Assembly: GCF_000311785.1 (NCBI RefSeq)
Contig: NZ_HE978543.1
Coordinates: forward strand, 1-64,000
From: Brevibacillus massiliensis
Lineage (GTDB): Bacteria > Bacillota > Bacilli > Brevibacillales > Brevibacillaceae
DNA: 64,000 nt
Reading direction: 5' to 3'
Part shown: positions 8,351 through 17,564 of the stretch, piece by piece
Numbering within the stretch: the first letter of the stretch is position 1
How the letters are laid out: each line of letters opens with the position of its first letter
The notes under the pieces: generated by a model
What the model saw: the letters and a program-made list of their open reading frames with translations, nothing else
Database searches by the model: none
What the model was told of the DNA's origin: nothing
Program-made: the position numbers and the translations under genes

Positions 8351-9595
8351 TTACTTCACGTATTCCAATGTCGTCGCCAGCAGCACTTCCGTCCCGGCTG
8401 TAATGTCTTCCTGGCTGGCGTATTCCTTCGGGTTATGGCTGATCCCGTCCAGGCAGCGGACAAAGATCATCCCCATGTCGGCGATCTCGGCCAAGCACAT
8501 GGCGTCATGTCCCGCCCCGCTGACCAGTTTCGGCGGGGTAAGGCCCAGCGCCCCGGCGGCCCGTTCCATCGCTGCCATCACTTGTTCAGAGCAAAGCGTA
8601 GGCTTGGCTCGCTCGTTTACCTTCACTTCGGCGGTCAGCCCCCGGCGCTTGCACACCTCGTCGACAGCAGCCTGGATTTGGGAAATCGCAGCGTCGCGCC
8701 GGCCCTCGTCGGTATCGCGAATATCCACGCTGAATTCGACCGTTCCGGGGATGACATTTTGTCCGCCCGGATAGGCCGCAATCTTTCCGACTGTCCCGAC
8801 CGTGGGCGCGGACGGGTCGCTGCCGCAGATCTTTTCGATCGCCAGGATCACTTCGGCCGCCCCTGACATCGGGTCTCGGCGCATGTTCATCGGAACGGTT
8901 CCGGCGTGTCCGGCCATGCCGTGCAGCTTGATATTCAGCCAGGCAGGTCCGGCAATCCCCGTGACAATGCCCACGGGAGCATTCATCGCCTGCAGGTACG
9001 GGCCCTGTTCGATGTGCATCTCCAGGTAGACTTTGATCTCTCCCGGCTTGCGCACCGAATCCTGCTGGTTGTCCGGATCGAGGCCCATCGAACGCAATTC
9101 GTCATAGCGGCTGATCCCCTCGTCATCGGGCATGTGCAGCTTTTCCTGCGTCATCTTGCCGATCATGCCGGTGCTGCCGAACAGACCGCTGTAGAACCGC
9201 GGCCCCTCCTCGTCGCAAAAAGCAACGACCTCGATCGGATGGGTATGGGTGATATTCGCTTCGCAAATGGTCTGCACGACCTCGATGCCGCCGATCACGC
9301 CGATCGTGCCGTCATAGCGGCCGCCATTTGGCACGGAATCGATATGGGAGCCGAGCATGACGACGGGCGCCTGGGGATCGGTCCCTTCTTTGCGGCCGAT
9401 CAGGTTGCCGAAGTGATCTTGCCGGACCATCATCCCGGCTTCCTTCATCCAGCCGGCGACGAGTTTCTGGGCCTGTTTGTCTTCTGCTGACAGGGCGAGC
9501 CGATGGACGCCGTTTTCCGGTGTTTTCCCGATCTCCCCCAACTCGGCAAGGCGTGCTTCCATTCGCTTACCGTTCACTTTGCAAACTTGGTTCAT
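8351..9595 (-). CDS. M20 amidohydrolase, N-carbamoyl-L-amino acid hydrolase/allantoate deiminase type
   Basis: A 414-residue dinuclear metal hydrolase of the M20 family, carbamoylase branch, which cleaves N-carbamoyl amino acids or allantoate. Metal-binding motifs are visible in order: GSHIDSVPNGGRYDG (His and Asp), CDEEGPRF (Glu), EMHIEQGP (His) and SGAGHDAM (His). The inserted lid domain follows the EQGP motif. The start ATG at 9595 has GGAGGG five bases upstream; a longer reading from 9634 is not supported by a ribosome binding site. The gene is transcribed alone but lies next to the peptide importer and its DUF1028 gene, a setting often seen for peptide or ureido-compound use. The exact substrate is not resolved. 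Confidence 0.88.
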   Translation of the reverse strand: MNQVCKVNGKRMEARLAELGEIGKTPENGVHRLALSAEDKQAQKLVAGWMKEAGMMVRQDHFGNLIGRKEGTDPQAPVVMLGSHIDSVPNGGRYDGTIGVIGGIEVVQTICEANITHTHPIEVVAFCDEEGPRFYSGLFGSTGMIGKMTQEKLHMPDDEGISRYDELRSMGLDPDNQQDSVRKPGEIKVYLEMHIEQGPYLQAMNAPVGIVTGIAGPAWLNIKLHGMAGHAGTVPMNMRRDPMSGAAEVILAIEKICGSDPSAPTVGTVGKIAAYPGGQNVIPGTVEFSVDIRDTDEGRRDAAISQIQAAVDEVCKRRGLTAEVKVNERAKPTLCSEQVMAAMERAAGALGLTPPKLVSGAGHDAMCLAEIADMGMIFVRCLDGISHNPKEYASQEDITAGTEVLLATTLEYVK

Positions 9596-9735
9596 GGTGA
9601 CCCTCCATTGTCTGTCTGTTATGGCTTGTTCCACTTTACAGTCAAGTTAAAGCCAAGCGGCTGGATTTGTCAAATAGAAAATCCCCGATTTCGATGATCG
9701 CCGCTCACTTTGAATGATACCATGTGGTTTCGTAA

Positions 9736-9803
9736 AGGCTGCCGACTTTATCGACAGCCTGATAACAAAGAAGCGGACATGAGCTTCCCCACGAATGTCC
9801 GCT
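9736..9803 (-). terminator. Tandem hairpins ending the peptide importer operon
   Basis: The 304 bases between 9596 and 9899 hold no gene. Two hairpins are present: AGCGGACAT with ATGTCCGCT at 9772-9780 and 9795-9803, followed on the minus strand by a T-rich stretch, and a second 10-base stem with one mismatch at 9736-9745 and 9751-9760. Together they probably terminate the oligopeptide importer operon. Confidence 0.75.
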
Positions 9804-9899
9804 GCTTTCTATTCGCCCGGCATATATCCGTATTTCCTGTTTGCTGCCCGCTCCGATCAGCTTGCGCATTACATCCAGAAACAGGATTTTTACAAAAGG

Positions 9900-10862
9900 C
9901 TAATATAAGTGGCAAGCAACCAGATGATTGGGTGCCAGCTCTTTTAATGGAGGCCGTTCCGATTTGCAAATCTCCATGCATGATGCACAGCGGGTGTGGA
10001 ACGCACAGCCTTGCGGCGGATTTTTCGGATTAGGGACGTCGCCTGATAAAATGATCCTCTCTTTCTTGTAATCGGGGTCCAATACGGGAACGGCTGAAAG
10101 AAGCGATTCGGTATAAGGATGTTTCGGGGAATTGTACAAGCTCTTTTTGTCCGCCAATTCCACGATTCTTCCCAGATACATCACACCAACCCTTGTGCTG
10201 AAATGCTTTACCACGCTTAAATCATGGGCAATAAAGAGATACGTCAGTCCAAATTTTTCCTGCAGATCCTGCATCAAATTTAGCACCTGGGCCTGGATCG
10301 ATACATCCAACGCGGAAACCGGTTCGTCGGCGATGATCAGTTTGGGCTGTAGGGTAAGCGCCCTTGCAATGCCAATCCGCTGTCTCTGCCCTCCGCTAAA
10401 TTCGTGCGGATACCGGTCGGCATGTTCACGTCTCAAACCGACCATCTCGAGCAAATCCTTCACTCTCTCTTCGCGTTCCTTGGGGGTGTATAATCCATGG
10501 ATGCGCATTGGCTCCAACAAAATATTGCGGATCGTCATGCGTACATTAAGCGAAGAATAAGGGTCTTGAAAAATCATTTGCAAATCCCGGCGAACTTCCC
10601 GCATTTCGCGGAAGTTCTTTTTCATCAGATCCTGTCCTTGATAGATGATTTCTCCGGCAGTAGGTTTGACCAGTTGGAGGATACTGCGCCCTGTGGTTGA
10701 TTTTCCGCATCCGCTTTCCCCGACAAGACCAAGAGTTTCCCCTTCTTTCAGGTAAAAGCTGACATCATCGACTGCTTTTACATACTCCTCTTTTTTGCCG
10801 AGTACCCCTTTTTTTATTGGAAAGTATGTTTTTAATCCCTTTACTTCTAACAGCTTTTCCAT
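9900..10862 (-). CDS. Oligopeptide/dipeptide ABC transporter ATP-binding protein (OppF/DppF type)
   Basis: A 320-residue ABC ATPase of the peptide importer family. Walker [10 protein letters not shown] is near residues 50-58, the signature FSGGQRQRIG near 155, and Walker B LIIADEPVSALD near 175. The C-terminal oligopeptide domain ends with the usual cysteine-rich segment (GCAFHTRC...C). Start ATG at 10862 follows GGGAGGAAATATCAA. It pairs with the OppD-like gene 18 bases upstream, and it is the last gene of the operon before two terminator hairpins. Confidence 0.94.
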   Translation of the reverse strand: MEKLLEVKGLKTYFPIKKGVLGKKEEYVKAVDDVSFYLKEGETLGLVGESGCGKSTTGRSILQLVKPTAGEIIYQGQDLMKKNFREMREVRRDLQMIFQDPYSSLNVRMTIRNILLEPMRIHGLYTPKEREERVKDLLEMVGLRREHADRYPHEFSGGQRQRIGIARALTLQPKLIIADEPVSALDVSIQAQVLNLMQDLQEKFGLTYLFIAHDLSVVKHFSTRVGVMYLGRIVELADKKSLYNSPKHPYTESLLSAVPVLDPDYKKERIILSGDVPNPKNPPQGCAFHTRCASCMEICKSERPPLKELAPNHLVACHLY

Positions 10863-10880
10863 TTGATATTTCCTCCCTTT

Positions 10881-11843
10881 TTAGGCATGGAGCCAGCAAC
10901 TGGTGTAATGCCCGGCTGACACTTCCTTGGAGGGCGGCGCTTTATGAAAACAGTCCTTCCGTGCTTCGCAGCATCGGGGAGCAAAACGACAGCCAATGGG
11001 CATTTCCTCAGGCATGGGAACAGAACCTGGAATAGCGTAGAGCCGTTCCGCATCCTCCGTCAAAGTCGGGACAGCCTTCATCAGCCCGATCGTGTACGGA
11101 TGCTTGGGATTTTTAAACACCTCCCGTACTGTCCCTTCTTCCACCACTTTTCCTGCGTACATCACTAAAACCCTGTCACAAACTTCGGCGACTACGCCCA
11201 AGTCATGCGTGATCATGATGATGGAAGTTTGAAATTCTTCTTTCAGTTGTCTCATCAGGTCCAAAATTTGCGCTTGAATGGTAACATCCAAAGCGGTGGT
11301 CGGTTCATCAGCAATCAGCAATTTCGGATTGCAGGACATCGCCATCGCAATCATAACCCGCTGCCTCATTCCCCCTGACAATTGGTGCGGATACTCTCCC
11401 ATGATATCTTCCGCCCGGGGAATGCCCACCTTCTTCAGCATCTCTACGGCATGGGCGAAGGCCTCTTTCTTGGTGATTTTTTGATGCTCCAGAATCGCCT
11501 CCATCATCTGATTCCCGATGGTAAACACAGGATTTAACGAGGTCATCGGCTCCTGAAAAATCATCGCCAGTTCTTTTCCGCGAATTTCCGCGTATTCCAG
11601 CGGTGTCAATTCGGTCAGCTCTCTGTCTTGAAAGGTAATCGATCCTTCAATCATGCTGTCCCCGGCTGGCAGAAGTCCCATAATGGATAGGGAAGTAACG
11701 CTTTTGCCGCAGCCGGATTCGCCAACCAGACCTAGGGTCTCTCCCTTTTTTACGGAAAAGGAGACGCCGTCCACCGTTTTTACGTAGCGCTTATCCTTGC
11801 GAAAAGAAATCCCCAGATTTTCTACCTGCAAAACAGATAACAT
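10881..11843 (-). CDS. Oligopeptide/dipeptide ABC transporter ATP-binding protein (OppD/DppD type)
   Basis: A 320-residue ABC ATPase, the partner of the OppF-like protein. Walker [10 protein letters not shown], signature [10 protein letters not shown] and Walker [13 protein letters not shown] are all intact. The C-terminal peptide-importer extension holds [15 protein letters not shown]. It starts six bases after the stop of the DUF1028 gene, so the DUF1028 protein is embedded in the transporter operon. Together with the two permeases and the binding protein it makes a complete importer for peptides or similar amides. Confidence 0.94.
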   Translation of the reverse strand: MLSVLQVENLGISFRKDKRYVKTVDGVSFSVKKGETLGLVGESGCGKSVTSLSIMGLLPAGDSMIEGSITFQDRELTELTPLEYAEIRGKELAMIFQEPMTSLNPVFTIGNQMMEAILEHQKITKKEAFAHAVEMLKKVGIPRAEDIMGEYPHQLSGGMRQRVMIAMAMSCNPKLLIADEPTTALDVTIQAQILDLMRQLKEEFQTSIIMITHDLGVVAEVCDRVLVMYAGKVVEEGTVREVFKNPKHPYTIGLMKAVPTLTEDAERLYAIPGSVPMPEEMPIGCRFAPRCCEARKDCFHKAPPSKEVSAGHYTSCWLHA

Positions 11844-11849
11844 GCCGCC

Positions 11850-12731
11850 TCACACCCTTTTTGCCGCCAACTGATCCATAAAGGCAACGACGTGTTTGTC
11901 CACTTTCCCTGCTTCTTGAATTCTCTCGTCAAAGTTTTCTATCAGCTGGAATTCTTTCAACTTTTCATAAAAAACGGCATCGTCCGTTGCGTTTTCTATG
12001 GTTAGATAACCTAAAGCGATCAGGTTGGATGCAAGTTTCGCCCGCAACGCTTCGTCCACTTCCAGGATATCTTCCGCTTTCGGTTTCAGAAAGTACAGCT
12101 GGTGCAAGCCGAACAGTCGGAAGAGTTCGCGCACTGGCTCCTGATGATCGTCTACCCGCAAATCAATATATTTGTCGATTTTTCCTCCGTAGCCGCCGCC
12201 TTCCTTGACAATCAGCAAAGCGGCAGACTGTTTGCCCCTGCTGTCGCCGCCGGCTTCTTCCCCGGCCAACAGCGCTTTCAGCAGCCGTTCCGCCAGCGAG
12301 CCTTTGGTAGATTGAAAGGTTTCGGCCATGGCTTTCACCGTATTTTCATCCACCAAGATATTTCCTTGCGCCGAAAAGTTGGGACCTGCAATCCCGCCTG
12401 CCCAAGCATGGCACTCCTCCCCGGTATGCGTAGCGCTGTTACCTCGGGCATCGACAATCCCGACCTGACGAACCGAACGGCCCTCATCCTCAGCCACCAG
12501 TTGATCCAATACTTCCTGCGCGGATTTCCCCTGGGCAAGCAGTTCCAAACCCTTTGTCCCATAATCCGTATTGGCCCAAGATTGCGTAGCGACGGCACCC
12601 ACTCCCGCTTTTGCCCATGGTACGATCGAGCCTACCGATAAAAACTTGGAAGCAACGGCAACTCCTAATTCTTTCGTTTCCGGATCAAACCCGACAATGG
12701 AAAACGTGTTGATCGCATCTCTGTTCTTCAT
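11850..12731 (-). CDS. DUF1028 family protein (Ntn-hydrolase-like fold)
   Basis: A 293-residue protein whose first 210 residues match the DUF1028 family: FSIVGFDPETKELGVAVASKF at the N terminus, GAVATQSWANTDYG and later an ATHTGEECHAWAGG segment. DUF1028 proteins are thought to share the Ntn-hydrolase fold, and the last 75 residues look like the small helical C-terminal domain often annotated as peptidoglycan-binding-like in this family. No signal peptide is seen. The gene lies inside the peptide ABC operon between the permease and ATPase genes. That placement and the nearby M20 hydrolase suggest it cleaves an imported peptide or amide, which is an inference. Confidence 0.85.
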   Translation of the reverse strand: MKNRDAINTFSIVGFDPETKELGVAVASKFLSVGSIVPWAKAGVGAVATQSWANTDYGTKGLELLAQGKSAQEVLDQLVAEDEGRSVRQVGIVDARGNSATHTGEECHAWAGGIAGPNFSAQGNILVDENTVKAMAETFQSTKGSLAERLLKALLAGEEAGGDSRGKQSAALLIVKEGGGYGGKIDKYIDLRVDDHQEPVRELFRLFGLHQLYFLKPKAEDILEVDEALRAKLASNLIALGYLTIENATDDAVFYEKLKEFQLIENFDERIQEAGKVDKHVVAFMDQLAAKRV

Positions 12732-12746
12732 AAAACAGTCTCCCCT

Positions 12747-13640
12747 CTATACTTTCGTTTTTGGATCCAGCGCGTCACGCAACCCGTCACCAATTAAGTT
12801 CATGGCCAAAACGACACAAAATAAGGCCAGTCCCGGAAGCAAGCTGACGTGTGGTGCCATGCGGATAAACTTTCTTCCTTCGCTTAGCATCACGCCCCAT
12901 TCCGCCAGCGGCGGTTGAGCTCCCAACCCGAGAAAACTCATCCCTGAAGCGGCCAAAATCATCCATCCTACGTCCAAACTGACGGCAACGATCAACGGCG
13001 GCAGACAGTTTGGCAAAATGTGCCAAAAAATAATGTGAAAATGACTAGCGCCGATCGCCCGCTCCGCCATGACAAATTCCATCTCTCGAAACGTCAGTGT
13101 GCTTCCGCGTACAATCCGTGCATAGTACGGTATCCCCACAACGCTGACCGCAATCATCGTATTGATAAGCCCCGGCCCCAGAGCTGCGATAATGGAAATG
13201 GCAAGCAGGACGTAAGGAAAAGCCATCAAAATATCCATAAACCGCATGATTACGGTATCAAAAAACTTTTGGAAATAGCCTGCGATCAATCCGAGAATGG
13301 TACCGAATACCACTGCGATTCCCACCGCGAAAAAACCGATGGAAACCGAGATCCGTCCGCCCCAGATAAGACGGCTCAGCATGTCTCGTCCCAATTCGTC
13401 GGTACCGAGAAGATGACCGTCCGTTCCCGGCGGTTGCAAACGTTTGGCCAGATTTACGGCGTTTGGATCATCCAGCGGCAGGAAGGGAGCCAGAACCGCC
13501 AGCAAGATGACAATTCCCAGCAGAACGGCGCCGACAAGCGCTGCCTTATCTCTGCTAAATCGCCGCCAAGTCTGCGCCCATGGCCCAGCTTTTTTCTTAG
13601 GCACTGTATGTTGGGTTACTTGTATATTCATATCGGCCAT
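12747..13640 (-). CDS. Peptide ABC transporter permease (DppC/OppC type)
   Basis: A 297-residue inner membrane permease with the N-terminal OppC segment (residues 1-75, first membrane helix near 38-55) and five further helices. The coupling motif region lies around REMEFVMAERAIGASHFHIIF (residues 190-210). Start ATG at 13640 follows GAGGGGACTTC. It is 11 bases downstream of the DppB-type gene. It forms the translocation channel with that protein. Confidence 0.94.
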   Translation of the reverse strand: MADMNIQVTQHTVPKKKAGPWAQTWRRFSRDKAALVGAVLLGIVILLAVLAPFLPLDDPNAVNLAKRLQPPGTDGHLLGTDELGRDMLSRLIWGGRISVSIGFFAVGIAVVFGTILGLIAGYFQKFFDTVIMRFMDILMAFPYVLLAISIIAALGPGLINTMIAVSVVGIPYYARIVRGSTLTFREMEFVMAERAIGASHFHIIFWHILPNCLPPLIVAVSLDVGWMILAASGMSFLGLGAQPPLAEWGVMLSEGRKFIRMAPHVSLLPGLALFCVVLAMNLIGDGLRDALDPKTKV

Positions 13641-13651
13641 GAAGTCCCCTC

Positions 13652-14599
13652 CTACTTATACTTGATGCGCGGATCGAGATAGGCATAAATCAGATCCACC
13701 AGCAAGTTGATTACCACGTAAGAAGTGGCTACGAACAGGATGATCCCCTGCACCAACGGAAAGTCCCGGGCTTGAATCCCTTTCACCATCAGTGTGCCAA
13801 TTCCCGGCCAGGAAAAGACCATTTCAACAAGCACCGCACCCGCCAATAGAAAGCCAACCTGCATGCCAATTACCGTCAAAATGGGGATAAAGGCATTTTT
13901 CAAAGCGTGCTTGTAAATTACTTTTTGTTCCTTCATCCCCTTTGCTCTGGCCGTGCGGATATAATCCTGCCCCAGGACTTCGAGCATGCTGGATCGCGTC
14001 ATCCGGGCGATCACCGCTCCCGTTCCCGCAGAAAGACTGACGGCAGGGAGGATCAAATAGGGAAGCATGTCAACAAATCCCGTTTTCCCCGGCGAATGCA
14101 TCCCCGAAATGGGCAGCCAGTCCAACTTGAGTCCAAACTGGATCTGCAGCAAAATGCCAAACCAGAAAACCGGCATACAAAAGCCAACCAGTACCAGAAA
14201 CATCAAAAATCGATCCCAAAAGCTGTACTTTTTCGCAGCTGCGATGATCCCGAAAAGAACACCGCCAACAATGGAGATCAACGCGCTGGCCAATGTGAGT
14301 ATGAAAGTGGCGCCAAATCTGTCTAATACCAGAGGAAGCACTTCCATTTTCATTTGAATCGAACGGCCCCAATCCCCCGCCAGAACGTTTGTGATCCAGC
14401 GAAAGTATTGTTGGTAAACCGGTAAATCCAAGCCCAGCTCGTGCCTCAGCTGTTTCACGGATTCCGCCGTTGCTTTTGGTCCGAGAATAATCTGGGCAGG
14501 GTCACCCGGAGAGAGATGCATGATCGAAAAGACAAGAATTGTCACGCCGATCAGGACCGGAATTAAGGCAAGCAAACGTTTGCCTACATAGGAAACCAC
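13652..14599 (-). CDS. Peptide ABC transporter permease (DppB/OppB type)
   Basis: A 315-residue permease with six hydrophobic helices, the DppB N-terminal motif (TILVFSIMHLSPGDPAQ near residues 20-36) and the coupling loop around DYIRTARAKGMKEQKV (about residue 205). The start is GTG at 14599 with a GGGGGG-type ribosome binding site. It is the first permease gene after the binding protein and is separated from it by a hairpin that may lower its expression relative to the binding protein. Confidence 0.94.
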   Translation of the reverse strand: MVSYVGKRLLALIPVLIGVTILVFSIMHLSPGDPAQIILGPKATAESVKQLRHELGLDLPVYQQYFRWITNVLAGDWGRSIQMKMEVLPLVLDRFGATFILTLASALISIVGGVLFGIIAAAKKYSFWDRFLMFLVLVGFCMPVFWFGILLQIQFGLKLDWLPISGMHSPGKTGFVDMLPYLILPAVSLSAGTGAVIARMTRSSMLEVLGQDYIRTARAKGMKEQKVIYKHALKNAFIPILTVIGMQVGFLLAGAVLVEMVFSWPGIGTLMVKGIQARDFPLVQGIILFVATSYVVINLLVDLIYAYLDPRIKYK

Positions 14600-14640
14600 C
14601 TTATTCCCCCCTTGTACTTATTTGGGCAGAGTGAAAATAA

Positions 14641-14676
14641 CCCAGCCGACTTAAGCTTACGCTGGTGTCGGCTGGG
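14641..14676 (-). terminator. Hairpin between peptide-binding protein and permease genes
   Basis: A perfect 10-base stem (CCCAGCCGAC with GTCGGCTGGG) lies just after the binding protein gene; on the minus strand it is followed by TTATTTTCA. It has the layout of a leaky terminator that gives more binding protein than permease. Confidence 0.75.
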
Positions 14677-14700
14677 GTCCCAAGCGGGGCTCCCCCCCTC

Positions 14701-16317
14701 TTACTCCACATCTACATTGGCAAACCGGAATACGCCAGTGGGATGCAGTTTAAAATTCTTGATCTTTTGGTTTGCCGCCACAATTTGTTTTTCGTGGTCA
14801 AGCACGATCCAAGGCGCTTCCTCCATGATGATTTGTTGTGCTTCTTCGTACATCTGCGTGCGTTTTTGCTTGTCTAACGTCGTTCTTGCCTCTTTTAGCA
14901 ATTTATCCACTGTTTCGTTTTTGTAGAACGAGTCGTTAAATCCGGCCGTCGGCCATTGTTCGCTGGAGAACATGGCATATAGGAAGTTGTCAGGGTCTCC
15001 GTTATCCCCTACCCATGACATCTGGTGCATATCCATATCCATCTTCTCTTTCGGCTGGAACACCTTGTCCAGATAAGTACCCCACTCCAGTGTCTGAATG
15101 TTTACTTTTATACCAACCGCGGCCAAATCGGCTTGAATCGCTGCGGCCATTGTTGCCGGTTGCTGCATACCCGAACCGGACTCCGGAACCCAGTAAGTCA
15201 CCTCAAAACCATTGGGATATCCGGCTTCAGCCAGCAGTTGTTTCGCTTTTTCCGGATTGTATTCATAATTTTTCAAAGTGGCGTTATGTCCCCATACCGT
15301 CGGCGGCACCGGTGAATTGGCAAGCTCCCCTGTTCCGTGGAGGATATTATTCACAATCGATTCTTTATTGATCGCATAGTTGATTGCCTGACGGACTTTT
15401 ACATCGTTAAACGGTTTCTTCTGCGTGTTGAAAGCTGTCCACCATACATGCATACCCGGCTGTTCCAACACCTGCAGATTGGCATCCGCTCTCAGCCGTT
15501 CCAGATCGTCCGGTGGAATATTCACAATCATATCAATGGAGCCGGATTCCAACTCCGTCAGTCTCGTTTGATCTTCGGTAATCGGCTTGAAGATCAGTTT
15601 GTCCACCTTAGGAGCTCCTTTGAAGTAATCCGGATTTTTTACCAGAACCGCTTCAACACCTGGCGTCCAGCTTTCGAATTTGAACGGACCTGTTCCAACT
15701 GGATGCTTGCTGAAGTCTTTTCCGTATTTCTTCACCGCTTCCGGGCTGACAATGCTGGCCGCATGCATTGCCAGATTGCTTAAGAAAGGAGCAAACGGCT
15801 CTTTCAACACAATTTTCACCGTATACGGGTCTACCACTTCCACATGGTCAACCATGCCGAAAGTAAAATCCGCATAAGCAAACGTTCCGGTTTCATGGTA
15901 TGGATGCTTGGGATCAATTTGACGGTCGATGCTAAATTTCACCGCTTCAGCGTTTAGTGGTGTTCCATCGTGGAACTTCACATCTTTTTTCAAATAAAAG
16001 GTGTACTCCAGACCGTTGTCGGACACATCCCATTTTTCCGCCAGGTCAGGTTCCAATTCCGTGCTTTCATCCTTAAACTGCACCAACTGGTCGTAAATTT
16101 CCATGGCCGCACGGCTGGTGTTGTAGTCGGAAATTTGGTGAGCGTCAAAAGAAGTAGGCTCCGCCTGCAGCCCCACGACAATCACTTTTTCGCCGGATGA
16201 CGTCTGTTCAGTTTGAGCAGGTTGTTTTTCTGGTTCTGCAGGCTCGTTTGAACAGCCCGCCATAAAGGCTGCTACGGTTAAGCTGACCGCAAGCAGAGCT
16301 TTTGGAATACGCTTCAT
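14701..16317 (-). CDS. Peptide ABC transporter substrate-binding lipoprotein (family 5)
   Basis: A 538-residue lipoprotein of solute-binding protein family 5 (DppA/OppA). A signal peptide ends at the lipobox FMAGC (about residues 18-22), followed by a short acidic linker and the binding core beginning at EKVIVVGLQAEPTSFDAHQ. The conserved KYPHETG-like region reads as HPYHETGTF here. Start ATG at 16317 follows AAAGGGGG. It heads the importer operon and lies directly downstream of a two-component system that may regulate it. Ligands of this family are mainly peptides, sometimes nickel or glutathione; none can be assigned here. Confidence 0.93.
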   Translation of the reverse strand: MKRIPKALLAVSLTVAAFMAGCSNEPAEPEKQPAQTEQTSSGEKVIVVGLQAEPTSFDAHQISDYNTSRAAMEIYDQLVQFKDESTELEPDLAEKWDVSDNGLEYTFYLKKDVKFHDGTPLNAEAVKFSIDRQIDPKHPYHETGTFAYADFTFGMVDHVEVVDPYTVKIVLKEPFAPFLSNLAMHAASIVSPEAVKKYGKDFSKHPVGTGPFKFESWTPGVEAVLVKNPDYFKGAPKVDKLIFKPITEDQTRLTELESGSIDMIVNIPPDDLERLRADANLQVLEQPGMHVWWTAFNTQKKPFNDVKVRQAINYAINKESIVNNILHGTGELANSPVPPTVWGHNATLKNYEYNPEKAKQLLAEAGYPNGFEVTYWVPESGSGMQQPATMAAAIQADLAAVGIKVNIQTLEWGTYLDKVFQPKEKMDMDMHQMSWVGDNGDPDNFLYAMFSSEQWPTAGFNDSFYKNETVDKLLKEARTTLDKQKRTQMYEEAQQIIMEEAPWIVLDHEKQIVAANQKIKNFKLHPTGVFRFANVDVE

Positions 16318-16355
16318 GTTTCATAAACCCCCTTTTTTTCTGTAAATTGAAAGAA

Positions 16356-16381
16356 CTCTATTACGCTTTATTGTAATAGAG
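16356..16381 (-). terminator. Hairpin ending the two-component operon
   Basis: CTCTATTAC and its perfect complement form a nine-base stem that overlaps the stop codon of the membrane protein gene. A T-rich segment follows on the minus strand. It separates the regulator operon from the peptide-binding protein gene. Confidence 0.7.
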
Positions 16382-17564
16382 TGTCGGAAATATTTTGTGC
16401 ACTTTTATCCTCTCTTTTACCACAATCTTTACTATTTCTCCATTTCTCCGTTAATTGGAAACATCCCAGAAACGCACATGTAACGGCACTGGAGAAAACG
16501 ACCCCGACTTGATTGCCAAAAAAATAAGCCACGGGTAAAGCACCCAGTCCCCCCAGAAGCGGAAAAAACCATGCGTTTGAACGAAACATGACCATGACGC
16601 TGTACGGCCCGAGAATCATCCCAAACCAGAGAATGATATCAAGTAGATTCTGATTCGTTCGAACAAAGCTGAAGCATAAAACACCCTGCCACCCCAAAAG
16701 GAGTATCCAGAGAAAGCCACGTTGCCAGGTGCGTTGACACACACGCAAGGAACCGGTTGATTTTACCAGCATTCGCAAAGATTGTTGATACCCGATTGCC
16801 AGTACCAACAGCAGTACCAAGCTAAACAACAGATAAATCGGCAATGACGATAATGCCTTAATAACCTGGAGGAGCGATCCCTCCAAATATTGCTGAGGCA
16901 GCCGCTCCGCTTTTGCCACAACAGCCATCGTGGAAAACGCCATAATCGTGGTTGCCCAGCAGATCGCTGCCCACACCGTTTCGGAGCGACTCGTGTGGTT
17001 CTGCACCATTTTTCCCAACAGGGCGAGCGAACAGGCCAAGAGAAACAAGAAGATTCCGCTCTGATCCAAATGAAGGACCGACGGTTTATAATGAAGAAGA
17101 TTGTGATAAACCGTTTCCAGTCCCTTTTGTAAATAGATATAGATCGGCATGAAAATCGCCATGATGAACAACAAGGCGACTTTGAAGATCGCCAGCCATT
17201 GCGGTGAGTCTTGCCCCAGAAACCAGGCGTACAACATATGAATTGCGATAAACCAAAAGAGGGCTGTAAGAACAGAGACTCCCAAAAAGGAGGAGAGCAC
17301 GTATCCCGCCGCTACCGCTTGCAGAATCAGCGGTTCACTCATCGCCGCAGCGGAAAAAACAATGGCTGCCGGCGAGGATGGCATCTCCGGCTTTCGGTGC
17401 GGAGAGACAGTAGTCAGGACGACGGCGGCTAGCAGAATGGCCGAAGCGAGTACCATTCCGCCAAACGCCCCGTAGCGAAAAATGCTCTCCCCGGAAGCGA
17501 TCACGTAGCCTCCCGACACCCAGCAGGCGACCAAGCTGACGAAACTAATTGACTTTTGATCCAT
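16368..17564 (-). CDS. Polytopic membrane protein of unknown function, transporter-like
   Basis: A 398-residue protein with about ten to twelve hydrophobic segments and a short charged C-terminal tail (residues 370-398). I do not recognise a defined family. The N-terminal pattern (GGYVIASGESIFRYGAFGG, residues 18-36) and overall layout recall sodium/solute or amino acid symporters but are too divergent and too short to assign. Its start overlaps the end of the response regulator gene by 20 bases, so it is translated together with the two-component pair. It might be a transporter controlled by, or a co-sensor for, that system. Both ideas are inference. Confidence 0.7.
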   Translation of the reverse strand: MDQKSISFVSLVACWVSGGYVIASGESIFRYGAFGGMVLASAILLAAVVLTTVSPHRKPEMPSSPAAIVFSAAAMSEPLILQAVAAGYVLSSFLGVSVLTALFWFIAIHMLYAWFLGQDSPQWLAIFKVALLFIMAIFMPIYIYLQKGLETVYHNLLHYKPSVLHLDQSGIFLFLLACSLALLGKMVQNHTSRSETVWAAICWATTIMAFSTMAVVAKAERLPQQYLEGSLLQVIKALSSLPIYLLFSLVLLLVLAIGYQQSLRMLVKSTGSLRVCQRTWQRGFLWILLLGWQGVLCFSFVRTNQNLLDIILWFGMILGPYSVMVMFRSNAWFFPLLGGLGALPVAYFFGNQVGVVFSSAVTCAFLGCFQLTEKWRNSKDCGKREDKSAQNISDTLLQ

